A stretch of DNA of 64,000 bases, from NCBI GenBank assembly GCA_023231475.1, contig JALJEE010002203.1, positions 44,328 to 108,327 on the forward strand, given 5' to 3'. The first letter of the stretch is position 1, and the number at the start of each line of letters is the position of its first letter. The translations under genes were made by a program, and so were the position numbers. The stretch comes from Seison nebaliae. Its lineage: Eukaryota; Rotifera; Pararotatoria; Seisonacea; Seisonidae. Under the pieces are notes generated by a model that was not told the origin of the DNA, made no database searches, and saw nothing but the letters and a program-made list of their open reading frames with translations. Positions 40,740 to 50,800 of the stretch are shown piece after piece.

Positions 40740-41873
40740 ATGTCTCTGCTATTATCGGTTTCGGGAAATATGCTCGCATCAAATTCCACCACAGAAAATT
40801 TGAATGTAAATCATGAGAATAATAATAATGAGAATGACATTCCTCCATTCAAAGTATTCAAACGATCTGATCAAGCCTTCCTCAGTTGCACTTTATGGAT
40901 ATTAGTCTTATCAGTTGTTGTTGTTATTTATTTCGGAAAATTCCGATATTACGTCTTCAAACACGACACGTTAGCAGGTGCTTATTTGAGTCAACATGAA
41001 ACATGGTATTCGCAACCATACGTGCTCTTATGTTTATCCGTCGTACCGTTTCTGATATCGATTTTTTTCTATTTTTATAATCGACAGAAATTTCCGGAAA
41101 ATTATCATCATGTTCCCGATTTGGAGATTAGGAGACGATTTCAAACATATCATCGTTTTTATTTGATGGTTCTCTTTATCGTTTCCATATGTTTGGCAAT
41201 AGCACAACTGGTTTATATTATTGTCTTTATCAACAATCTCAAAATGTATCGAGCAGTTCAATTGTTAGTGGATTGTGATCGTCCACATGTCGGTGAATGT
41301 GACTGTTTACATACTTTCGTTATAACAGCTGATAAACAATACTCATTAATCAAACCGATAAATACGACACGAATGAAGATATTTGGTTATTCATTCGGTG
41401 TTATGACTGATGAAATTTTAGAACCAGTAAACGGTAATAGTAGTAATAACAATAGTAGTATTAATAGTAGTGAAAATGATCAAATTAAATTATCTAATCA
41501 ATTAAACATCAATGATTCCAATCCGACATTTAATATCAGTATCCTATTTCGGGAACAAGGTAGACAGGAATGTAAATTGGTATACAGAAATCGTTTATTG
41601 TTAACTAATTTATTGGTCGTTCTAGTACTGATAAATATTCAACTGATCTTTGCTTTCCATCTCCAATGGAATACGTTGTTACAATGGCGGAAAATTACAC
41701 GAATGCATCACGACGAACAACGATTACAAGAGACTCTTCAACTTAACGGAAATCAGAACAACCAAAATGATCGATTCGGACCATATGTCAGTTTCGTACA
41801 GGAATCATTTAGTCAAACGTTCGATATCGATTCCTCCCACTCATCAGTCGTTTGTCTCAATACGAGAATTTGA
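40740..41873 (+). CDS. Orphan four-transmembrane protein, 377 aa
   Basis: A single-exon frame, 219 bp after the homeobox gene stop and on the same strand. After an Asn-rich N-terminus there are four hydrophobic segments, at about residues 46-66, 93-113, 140-166 and 286-308, with short loops except for a loop of about 120 residues between segments 3 and 4. That loop has C179, C187, C189 and C278, several Asn-X-Ser/Thr sequons and an Asn/Ser low-complexity patch, so it is probably extracellular, with both termini in the cytoplasm. The layout is that of tetraspan or claudin-like proteins with the large loop last, but the tetraspanin CCG motif is absent and I do not recognise the family. M11 (40770) is an alternative start. 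AATAAA 20 bp after the stop is a candidate poly(A) signal. Confidence 0.7.
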   Translation: MSLLLSVSGNMLASNSTTENLNVNHENNNNENDIPPFKVFKRSDQAFLSCTLWILVLSVVVVIYFGKFRYYVFKHDTLAGAYLSQHETWYSQPYVLLCLSVVPFLISIFFYFYNRQKFPENYHHVPDLEIRRRFQTYHRFYLMVLFIVSICLAIAQLVYIIVFINNLKMYRAVQLLVDCDRPHVGECDCLHTFVITADKQYSLIKPINTTRMKIFGYSFGVMTDEILEPVNGNSSNNNSSINSSENDQIKLSNQLNINDSNPTFNISILFREQGRQECKLVYRNRLLLTNLLVVLVLINIQLIFAFHLQWNTLLQWRKITRMHHDEQRLQETLQLNGNQNNQNDRFGPYVSFVQESFSQTFDIDSSHSSVVCLNTRI

Positions 41874-42202
41874 TAATTTCTTATTTTATATAAATAAACA
41901 TTTAAATATAAGGAAAATAAATGACGATAATATTGATGGATGTAATAATGATGATGCTGCCGAATTTGGTTTTTTTTTTGTAAAATTATTTAGTTTTTTA
42001 AATTTATATTTTTTTGATGGGAATGATTTGCATCAAATAGAAAGAAAGGTGAAAATTTAAAAATAAATTTAAAAAAATAGAAGGTTTCGGAAGAATTCTC
42101 ATTTCATAAAAAAAACGGAATGTTGTTTCACTCAAAATTTTCTCAATAATGAAATCATTCTTATACATGTTGTTTTAATAATATCATTCATAGACAATAA
42201 TA

Positions 42203-42234
42203 GTGATGATGATGATGATTATGATGATGATGAA
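42203..42234. repeat. (GAT)n microsatellite
   Basis: About ten imperfect GAT units in the convergent spacer. Confidence 0.8.
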
Positions 42235-42511
42235 GGAACGATAAAAATAAAATATTTTTTTGTTCTCGATCGAAAATTGAATAAATATGATATTTGGTTA
42301 GATTGTTTACGAAAATTATTTTTTCGGGAATTTCTTTCTGGTGTTAAGAAATGTGTTGTTATTATGCTTGTTTCCTGATATGATGATGAGAGGAGAAAGA
42401 GATTTTAAGAAAATAATTAATTTTTGAATTTTCGGAAATTCTTCTCTCGAAATTTTTGTTGAGTGGAAATTGTTTGAAAGAAAAATAGAATATCTCATTT
42501 TTACACATAAT

Positions 42512-42540
42512 CTCTCTCACTCTCTCTCTTTTTCTCTCTC
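42512..42540. repeat. CT-rich simple repeat
   Basis: Nearly pure CT tract with small interruptions, abutting the WDFY stop codon. Confidence 0.75.
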
Positions 42541-42541
42541 A

Positions 42542-43804
42542 TTACAAAGTATTCGCTAACGCTCTCAAATTAGCATCGGGAACTAACATATCCGCTATAT
42601 TCCACACACGAATACAACAATCGTTATTGATGGTATATAAGAGTTTAGATGTGATGGCAATTCGACCTTTGATGACTCCATTCTTCAATGAATGGAATGT
42701 AGCTCGTGGAAGTCGATCTTTATCTTTGATGTGACATTCATGACAATTCTTACAGACTCTCACTGAAATCTCATAACCCATGGCAGGAAGTGTTGAACGA
42801 TGTGATGAGCATGTATCGCAAACAGCCGCACCACATCGACGACAATGATGTTGTCTAATTCCGATACATCGATCAGACCACATTTGTCTAATATTCCAGA
42901 AAAAGGGTCGTCCACATTGTTCACATATGTCACTTTTTTTCCATTCGACAATTTCTTCTCGTCTCGCATACATATCCCAAATGCCCACCACACCATCCGC
43001 CGATATCGATAACAACAATTGAGTTTTCAAATGCATTAGAACATAACGGATTTCTGAACCGTGTCCATGTAATTGAACAGATTTCCCTTTCTGTCCACCA
43101 ACATCCCAACAAATTACGACATTATCAGCACCGCCACTAATGAGCCATTGTTTAACTGGTTCCCAAAATAGAGTTCTCACTGACGATTCATGTGCTGCTA
43201 ATTTCGATACAACTGATACTGTTCGTGTTTGTGAGATAAGTCGTAGAATTGTTATCGATCCATTATCTTCACCAATGAATACGTATTGAGTATCATTGTC
43301 ATGTCGGAGACATTGGGGAGTTGAATCGAGAATATGAGTACAACATTTACTTTCCGCATTGACATCACTCCAAATGAACATTCGATCCTTCCCACCAATA
43401 CTTAAACATTCATCAATATCAGCTAGAAAAATGATGGAAGTGATCGATTCACTATGACAATAAAATGACGATATTTCTTCCACACTATTGAGATCAGTCG
43501 GAATTTTAAATTTGATAATTTGTCCATTATTACAACCCACCAATAATAATGATGTAGCTCGTGAATAGAAGAGACTCAATCCGATCGAAGGAAGAAATTC
43601 ACAGACTGATGGCCAAAATGAACCATTATCTCTTTTTTGCCAAATTCTCAATGATCGATCGTTCGATATTGTCACAATCGCTTCCGTTTTATTTATGGCT
43701 ATCATATCATAAAAATCAATCGTCTTCCCATCAATCCTCTCCAACATGTGGGCGCCTTTGCCCGTTACCGCCGCTCCACTATTCATCGAAATTAAACTGG
43801 ACAT
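42542..43804 (-). CDS. WDFY2: WD repeat and FYVE domain-containing protein 1/2
   Basis: Endosomal adaptor. The FYVE finger binds phosphatidylinositol 3-phosphate on early endosomes and the WD40 propeller scaffolds partners such as kinases. It is a 420-aa single exon, close to the human WDFY1/2 length (about 400-410). WD-type blades run through residues 20-280 (for example NDRSLRIW, GGKDRMFIW, GGADNVVICWD, SADGVVGIWD). The FYVE domain follows at about 294-355, with all eight zinc ligands as CEQC, CRRC, CDTC and CKNC, the basic RQHHCRRCG core and the closing RVC. A last blade lies at 369-402 (NNDCCIRVW). This split, with one blade after FYVE, is the hallmark of the WDFY1/2 family and separates it from larger FYVE proteins. 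WDFY1 and WDFY2 are vertebrate paralogues, so the symbol stands for the shared ancestor. It is divergent from PRCC. Confidence 0.95.
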   Translation of the reverse strand: MSSLISMNSGAAVTGKGAHMLERIDGKTIDFYDMIAINKTEAIVTISNDRSLRIWQKRDNGSFWPSVCEFLPSIGLSLFYSRATSLLLVGCNNGQIIKFKIPTDLNSVEEISSFYCHSESITSIIFLADIDECLSIGGKDRMFIWSDVNAESKCCTHILDSTPQCLRHDNDTQYVFIGEDNGSITILRLISQTRTVSVVSKLAAHESSVRTLFWEPVKQWLISGGADNVVICWDVGGQKGKSVQLHGHGSEIRYVLMHLKTQLLLSISADGVVGIWDMYARREEIVEWKKSDICEQCGRPFFWNIRQMWSDRCIGIRQHHCRRCGAAVCDTCSSHRSTLPAMGYEISVRVCKNCHECHIKDKDRLPRATFHSLKNGVIKGRIAITSKLLYTINNDCCIRVWNIADMLVPDANLRALANTL

Positions 43805-44630
43805 AATCTTATTTCAAAAAGTAGTTTGTCGAGATGAAGATGGAAAAAGTATTTTTTTCTTCAAATTAATCTCCAGTCTCTTACACGAAAAATTAAAACG
43901 ATTTTATTTTCTAAGAAGAGAAACGAAAGAACAAAATTAAATTTTCATGTTTCACAGTCGATCGTTAAATAAATTTGAGAAGACAATCACGTGACATTGA
44001 GAGGGAAAGTAAATATTTTGGGAAATTATTGTCGTTTTCATCGATGAAATTTCAATTAAACTTCAATTCAATTCAAAGAATAAGTTAATGGAGAAATAAA
44101 TGAGAGAAAAAAAGAATATTTATTTGATGAAGAAAATAAATTTCATTTCATTTCATTTCATTTATTTATTTAACAATTTAATCTCTTCCAAATCATTTCC
44201 TAATAAATTGACAATATTACATTGATTATTTGAGGTCAATCTGAGGTGTCAGAAAGGAGAACATGAGAAAGAATAAAAAAAATATATTTATTGAATAAAA
44301 AATTACACGAAATTGAATTCATTGGACAATTGATGAGGAAAACAACTTTACATTTCATAAATCCTTTCTCGATCTGTCTTTTCATCATTTTTTTTTTTGT
44401 TATTTACATATTGACACTCCAATAAGAGAATAACAATAACCAATCGGACATAAAATTATATTGGATGTCCATCTCTTACGCACGTACCCCCCTCACAGAA
44501 ACTAATTAATTATTTTAAGAAAACCAATTTATTTTATTATTCATTCATCAACAACTCCCTCATTCGATTTGCTTCATCTATTTCTTTTTCAAATTTTTAG
44601 TTTCATGTTCAAAATTTAATTCAATAATTA
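43805..44630. promoter_or_regulatory. Divergent spacer, WDFY / PRCC
   Basis: 826 bp between two start codons, so it holds both promoters. It contains a short (ATTTC)n tandem repeat near 44140-44165 and A/T runs. No recognisable core promoter element stands out. Confidence 0.5.
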
Positions 44631-45713
44631 ATGTTGTCATTAGTCAATTATTCTAGCGACGACGATCATGAGGATGATGAAGGAAATATAAAGAAGAAAG
44701 TGAATAAAAAAGAAATTGTATATTCTCAATATTTACCTGGAATTCCTAAATTTAAATCGATTTCTAATCAATCAATCGATGTGAATGAAGAAGAGAAACC
44801 GTTGGAAGATTTCGTAAAAAAATCAAATATTCCTTATATGAAAGTGAAAGGAGAGAAGAAAAAAATAATTATAACATTTTCAAAAGAAGAGAATGAAGTG
44901 AAAGAAGTGAAGAATGTGAAGAATGAAAATCTCAAAAAATCGACAAATCGATCGAATCTTTTAAATTTATTGAAATCAATTCCAATTCAAGAATCGGAAG
45001 AAAATCATTCGTCAGAAACGAAAGAAGAAACAAATAAATTAAATGATATCAAATCACAACTAAAAGCGAAAGAAGAGAAAAAAGATTCGACATTAAAATT
45101 TTTAAAAGACAAATTAGAACGAAATGAATCGAAAGTGACAAATAGAAATTATTTCTCATTACAAAATCATTCGACTGATATGTTCGCAGCAACCGGTGCT
45201 AATGATACTAATGTCATACCTATCGAAATGTTACCATCACGTCCGACAGACGAAGAAGTGACGAAACAGAATGAGATGGACGAAAAACGTAAAAGAAGGA
45301 TAAAAGAAGAAGAGAATCAATCAATCGATTTATCGAAAGACGATGAAGTTTTTGAAGATTTCTTTTTGAAAAATTTTTTTATATTTTATTTTCAGGCATT
45401 TTCAAGTATGTTACCATTAACTGAGAGGAAGAAGAGGAAGATTGAAGACGTAAAGAAAGAAGTAGAAGAGGAAATAAATTCGATTGATATGGCGAAAGTG
45501 GTTGAAGAGAATGATGAATTGATGTTCAAAAATTCGACAGAAGAACAAAATGAATATGCTGGAATACAAGTTCCTGGTGGTGTTGGTCGAAGAAAAAATC
45601 AGATCGCTTATCTAGCACAAGTGGCTGTGATAAAGAATTTCGAATTGAAACAGAAATGGGCATCCGAACGACATAATCGTCGTGAAAATCGAAAAAAATA
45701 TGGTTTCATGTAA
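44631..45713 (+). CDS. PRCC: PRCC family protein (mitotic checkpoint / splicing-associated)
   Basis: Nuclear protein of the PRCC family, linked in vertebrates to MAD2L2 and pre-mRNA splicing. The N-terminus MLSLVNYSSDDDHED matches the family's MSLVAYASSDE start. The C-terminus, from RRKNQIAYLAQVAV to the final KKYGFM, matches the conserved end (QITYL...ELELK...KYGF). The middle is a charged Lys/Glu-rich region, much shorter in Pro than in vertebrates. The frame is open throughout, but I predict a 48-bp intron at 45348-45395 (donor GTTTTT, acceptor TTTTCAG). Splicing it removes 16 hydrophobic residues and joins DDE to AFSS, restoring the DEAF motif seen in human PRCC; the mature protein would be 344 aa. 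It converges with the GPCR gene, with 228 bp between stops. Confidence 0.9.
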   Translation: MLSLVNYSSDDDHEDDEGNIKKKVNKKEIVYSQYLPGIPKFKSISNQSIDVNEEEKPLEDFVKKSNIPYMKVKGEKKKIIITFSKEENEVKEVKNVKNENLKKSTNRSNLLNLLKSIPIQESEENHSSETKEETNKLNDIKSQLKAKEEKKDSTLKFLKDKLERNESKVTNRNYFSLQNHSTDMFAATGANDTNVIPIEMLPSRPTDEEVTKQNEMDEKRKRRIKEEENQSIDLSKDDEVFEDFFLKNFFIFYFQAFSSMLPLTERKKRKIEDVKKEVEEEINSIDMAKVVEENDELMFKNSTEEQNEYAGIQVPGGVGRRKNQIAYLAQVAVIKNFELKQKWASERHNRRENRKKYGFM

Positions 45714-45941
45714 AGAAGAAATTGATCACCGGAAATATAAAATTTTATTGAAAAGAAAACAAATTATCCATTTTCACTTTCTTTATCGATCGGTCGACGA
45801 AACAGAATTTGATAAATTTTTCAAATTGTCATTGTCCGAACTATGATATGAATACGCTTGTGATTTGGATGAATTTTTTTTTGTACAAAAAATTTCAAAT
45901 TGTCTAACTAAGAAAATTGTAAAATGAAAGATATGATGGTA

Positions 45942-47880
45942 TTATGCATCGACGTTTGTCGTCGACAAGATTTCCAATGGACGTTTTCCTGACACTTTAT
46001 CCTTATTCTTCAATTGGAGAGATATTGTGGCATATAAGGGAATTTGTGCCAATGAATTTCGATAAGATAATCTCGAACGTTTTTGATTTTTCGATTTTAA
46101 CATTTTCCGTTTGGTCTGACTGGAAACGATTAACGTCGGTTTCCTCAAACTGTTCACACTACATCGATAATTGTTCGTGTTCAATGAATTTGAATTGCCA
46201 TTATTGAGTAGATTAGTCTGATGGTTTATTGGTGATTTTTTCAATTTTTTGTTTTTATATCTCTGACTGTTTAAACGTTTCGAATAATGTGATTGTTGAC
46301 TTTTCCCATTAAATCCATTTAAACATTGACATAACGGACAAGTGGCTATCGCTTCATATAACCGTTTCATACGATCTTGGAATGCGTCATGAATGAAAGC
46401 ATAAAGAAACGGATTAATTGCTGATGTACATAAGGAGAGGAGATAAGCATAATATTTGATCACATAAAGAACTTCCGATCTTTGTGGAAATGATTCAGGG
46501 AAGCAGATATACCAAATATTGATGATATGTGATGGAGACCAACAAGTTGCGAAAACGAGAGTAATTGTCGTCACCAATCTCGTAATATGTTGTCGTCGGA
46601 TCAATGCTTTCTTAAAGAAGTTATTCTATAAAGATGGAAATGAATTAAAGAATATAAAAATATTCCATCAATTCTAACCATATGATCAACCAAAGCATTA
46701 TTGACTTTCCGCAAATATAAAATGATTTTCACATAAGAAATCGTAATTACGATAAGAGGCAGAATGTATGATAAAGTAATCAAATAGAGAATTGACAATT
46801 TACTCCATTTTTTAGCGGTTAATTGCATTTCACATGAGGTCGTCGTATGCGAAATATTTATCATCCGATTATCCATCATAATACTCTTCATCAACTTCCC
46901 TTCTCTTCCATCGACAATGGAATCATTTTTTAAATTCTCATTCCATTTCGGACGAATTGACACCTCTTCAATTCGAGTGGAAAATTGAACTAGATCACTA
47001 AATATCCAATGTGGAGTATACAGAATGGCAGAGGCTGAAAAATAAATTAAAAATTTTGAAAAATTAAAATTTTTTTATTTCCTACAAAAATAAACGAAAC
47101 TTATCCAAATTGTAGCGCAAATGATTATCGCATTTTTTGGCGTCCTAATTTTCGCACTTGAATAATATTTGACCACTGCTAAAAATCGATCGACCGTCAT
47201 TGCTGCCAATGTCAAACATGTCACTTCGACTGTTACCTGAAAATGATAATTTGAAGGAATAATTATAAAAAAAAGCAAATAAACATATGAAAGGAAAGTT
47301 CGAGTTTTGCAAGCGTAGACACCGAAAGGCCATCCATTAATCGCATTCGTCTGTAATACATAGACAGTGGGCGTACTACAAATTAGTAGTAAGAGATCGG
47401 AAACGGCCATATTACTGATGAAGACGAATGTGACTTTCTTACACGGATTTCTTATAACGAATAAAACAAATAAATTTCCTGAAATTTTGAAAAATTTTTA
47501 AAAATTAAAAAGAAAGAATAAAGAAGGAACAAACCGATAATTCCGATACATATGCAAATGTAGAGCAACGTGATACAAATCATCATTGCATGATCAGATC
47601 CCGTTTCCGATCGATGTTTTTTCACATATTTCCAATATGAATGTCCACTATTCCATGCGTCCATTAAATTGCCATAATTCTCTATCATTACACTTCCATT
47701 TACTAATTTGCCACTGTAATCCACTTTGACTGGTGTCTTCATTTTCTCTTGGATCAATTTCGCTTTGGCCTGCGCCAACAAATCGTCACTGATACTGAGG
47801 GATTCATTAATCTCTTTGAAGGATGGAAAGATCGAATCAAGAAATTGAAAGAATGTGTTGTTCGACAATAATTTCTCCAT
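45942..47880 (-). CDS. Class A peptide G protein-coupled receptor (kisspeptin/galanin/allatostatin-A type)
   Basis: Seven-TM neuropeptide receptor. Five exons in transcription order: 47880-47535, 47478-47285, 47236-47101, 47034-46679 and 46625-45942, giving 571 aa in frame. Splicing restores the TM1 motif GNLFVLFVIRNP and the TM2 motif NMAVSD. C172 lies before TM3, paired with a Cys in loop 2 (TTSCEM). TM3 is VEVTCLTLAAMTVDRF with DRF in place of DRY, TM6 has CWSP (residues 372-375) and TM7 has NPFLY, followed by a Cys cluster (CPLCQC) fit for palmitoylation. Spliced TM3 aligns without a gap to the kisspeptin receptor (C-K, 7 residues, VSVQATCATL), which groups it with kisspeptin, galanin and allatostatin-A receptors; the ligand cannot be named. 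Loop 2 and the C-tail are long. Introns are 48-66 bp, all with GTT donors; intron 2 (48 bp) is stop-free. Confidence 0.88.
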
Positions 47881-50800
47881 ATTTCGTTAATTATACGATG
47901 ATGAGACACATTTCCAAATCGACTTTGATAACTCTAGACAGAAATGGGAAATATTGTTAAATAGTTCGATGGAACATTTTCTGTGGGCGTGAAAAAAGAT
48001 TTTGTTTTTTTTTGTTAGAAAAATGTACAATCTCAAATCAATTTCAGATATCTTCCCACTAATAATTTTGCCCTTCATTTTCTCCTCAAATAAAATTTTC
48101 ATGACAAATATATCATTTGGTATGTTAATCATATGTTAACATTTGCTATATATCGAAATGAGAAATATTTTTACGTAATTGCCATGATGGCCATGGATGT
48201 TTTATATTGGGAGAAATTTACCAATTATTTAGAAAGGGATGACCTTTTACAGATTATTGGAAGAATGATATAAAACATGAATATTTTGAAAGAAATTTTT
48301 TCTTCCATTATAAACGACAGATTCGATTGGGCTATTGTCGTTAAACTCCCATAAAGTTATAAAAGTTGCTGTTATTCTGATTATGTTTTTCTTGCAAAAT
48401 TATCGTACAATCTTCACATTCATTCATTCTCATAACTTTAGTCATCTTGCCGAACCATCACCAATACTGCACAATTATTCATACGACATTCCGATTTGAT
48501 TGTGAAAGTGCTAATTGTATTACGTCGAATAAAAGAATGATGATTATGGTTGTGATTAACATCTGTCTCATCGACAATGTTCGATATATTGATGAGGAAA
48601 TTATGCAAGAATATTTTTACTTTCACAATTATTAATCGTATTGTATGATTCAGACGGAACTGTGATTACAATTGATATTATTCACCTCTACCATCTCTCA
48701 CCCTCTTACTGACATGAGAATGCTATTAATAGTTATGATTAGAAATAAACTACAATCGTTAATCGTAATAAGTTTCCTCTCAAAAGAATAGTTTCATATT
48801 TTCTCTGGGAAATACTTATATGATAGTAAATCCTTAATTTTACTTGGAATATACAAAAACTATTTTCAACAACTTCTAACACATAAATAGTATTCGTCTA
48901 TTATGTGATAATCACCTGAAAACTTTTGTAGAAAATATTTTAAAACGAATAACTCATTCGAGAGACATTAGGAAGCAGCTTAACTTCGGACAAAGCAAAT
49001 CCGTCCAAGCGAATTATCAGGGAAAGATGAAAGAATGGATTCTCATACTTTCTCTCCACCAAGAGGAAGGTGAATAATAAATTCATGTTAATTAAGAAGA
49101 ATATGAAAATTATGAAATTAGAAAACATTTAATTCTGTGTAGAATCACCTTCACAAATTCTCAAGATTATACTCGACAATTTAATTGTGAAAAGGGATGG
49201 TAAATAAGTACCACTTCATTTTGAATATTCAAAGAAAAATATTAATTGAAATAATTAAAATTGTCGATTGGAAAAAAATCCATTGAATAAAATTGAAAAT
49301 TATTCATTATGTGCACAATTGAAGCACAATCGAAACACAAGAGTTTTGTTAAATATGAACATATCTTTCATTTCATCTGAAAGGATTCATTCCACTTCCA
49401 CTACATTAGATACCACCAAAACATGTAATAAATTATTGGTTAAATTATGGTAATTAATGGGCGGAATTATGTCATTATTGGCATATTTCCTTGTCCATTA
49501 GTCGAATAATCTGACATCAGTGCATATAGCCTATGTATTTTTATTGAACAACATTATTGCGAACATTCTCAACTTTCTTCCACAATTTTCTTGTGAAAAT
49601 AATTAATGAGCAATTAATTGTTAGTTCTGATTCACAATTCCCTTCAATTGATTTATTACATGTGGAATTGAAGTTATTCAGATTACTAATGTTTTTCTCA
49701 CCATCATCAAATTTCTACTTGGGAATCACATTTTCGAACATAACACTTCGGGGAAAAGGTGAAACGTCTTTCCCATAAATCTTCTAACACACTTAATTCA
49801 TTAAGCTAGAGTGAGATGCTAAAGGTGCACTTTTGATGCATTGCTTTCAACAGAAGGAAAGCAACAAGAAAAACATGATTAAATTGGGAAATTATTGTTT
49901 ATTTTCACTCATATTATCGAACAAGATTTCCTTTTTCAAATCTATGATTAGGACAAATTATGGAAAATTTTATAATGAATATCAATCAAAATATGTTTGA
50001 TTACATCAGAACTATTATCTGTCTAAATAATTTTGAGGGATGAAAATGATTTCGGTTCATTGATATTTTATAAGATATGCTCCAATTTGAATGAGAGATA
50101 GGGAGAAGTGTACAATCAACATTATCTACTTTTCTACATATTCATTATCGTATGTTCTATTCTTATTACATGAAATACGTTCGAAGTACGGCCATAGTCG
50201 TTTGTGAAGGCTATTTTATAATTTTCTACTTAATCATCTTCAGACTCTCCGATTTTCTTTACTTTCCTATCAATATCTTAAAGCATTTCATTCCTTCAAT
50301 CGTCTAACATTTTATGCATATATCTTCTCATTCGCCAACTTCGAAAATTCTCCACTTACTTCCCGATACTTTATTTTCCCAATTAGAAGTTGTTTGCTTA
50401 ATTCACTTTAGAGATACTTCATATATCGTTCAGAAAAAACGGAAGGAAATTGCACAAATATCATTCCCACTTGATTGTCTCGTATCTTATTTTTTATCAT
50501 ATTAAATTCATTTCACACAACCTTACCGTCATACGAATCCAAAATAACGTTGTCAATTAAAATGAAACTTTAAAGAATCCCCAAATGACTTACCAAATAC
50601 TACATCGGATGTGCATATATTTCACTTCAATTAATTATGATTCTTAATTGAAATTATTTATATTGTTCATGTACATTAGAGGAATGCGTTGGACGATGAA
50701 TATATTATACAGGTTGGAAACATATCCATTCTCCTCTCTAAAACCCGAATAACAATGACCAACATTCTCGATTCCTATGTATCTGTCATCATAATGAAAC

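Larger units (their letters stand above)
41874..42541. other. Convergent spacer, four-TM gene / WDFY
   Basis: 668 bp between two stop codons. It holds AATAAA motifs, A/T runs, a GAT repeat (42203-42234) and a CT-rich run directly next to the WDFY stop (about 42512-42540). No gene is seen. Confidence 0.6.

Noticed and set aside
47887-48132. 81-codon frame upstream of the GPCR as an extra exon
   Set aside because: The GPCR already has a reasonable start and extracellular N-terminus; this frame has no matching splice sites and no signal peptide.
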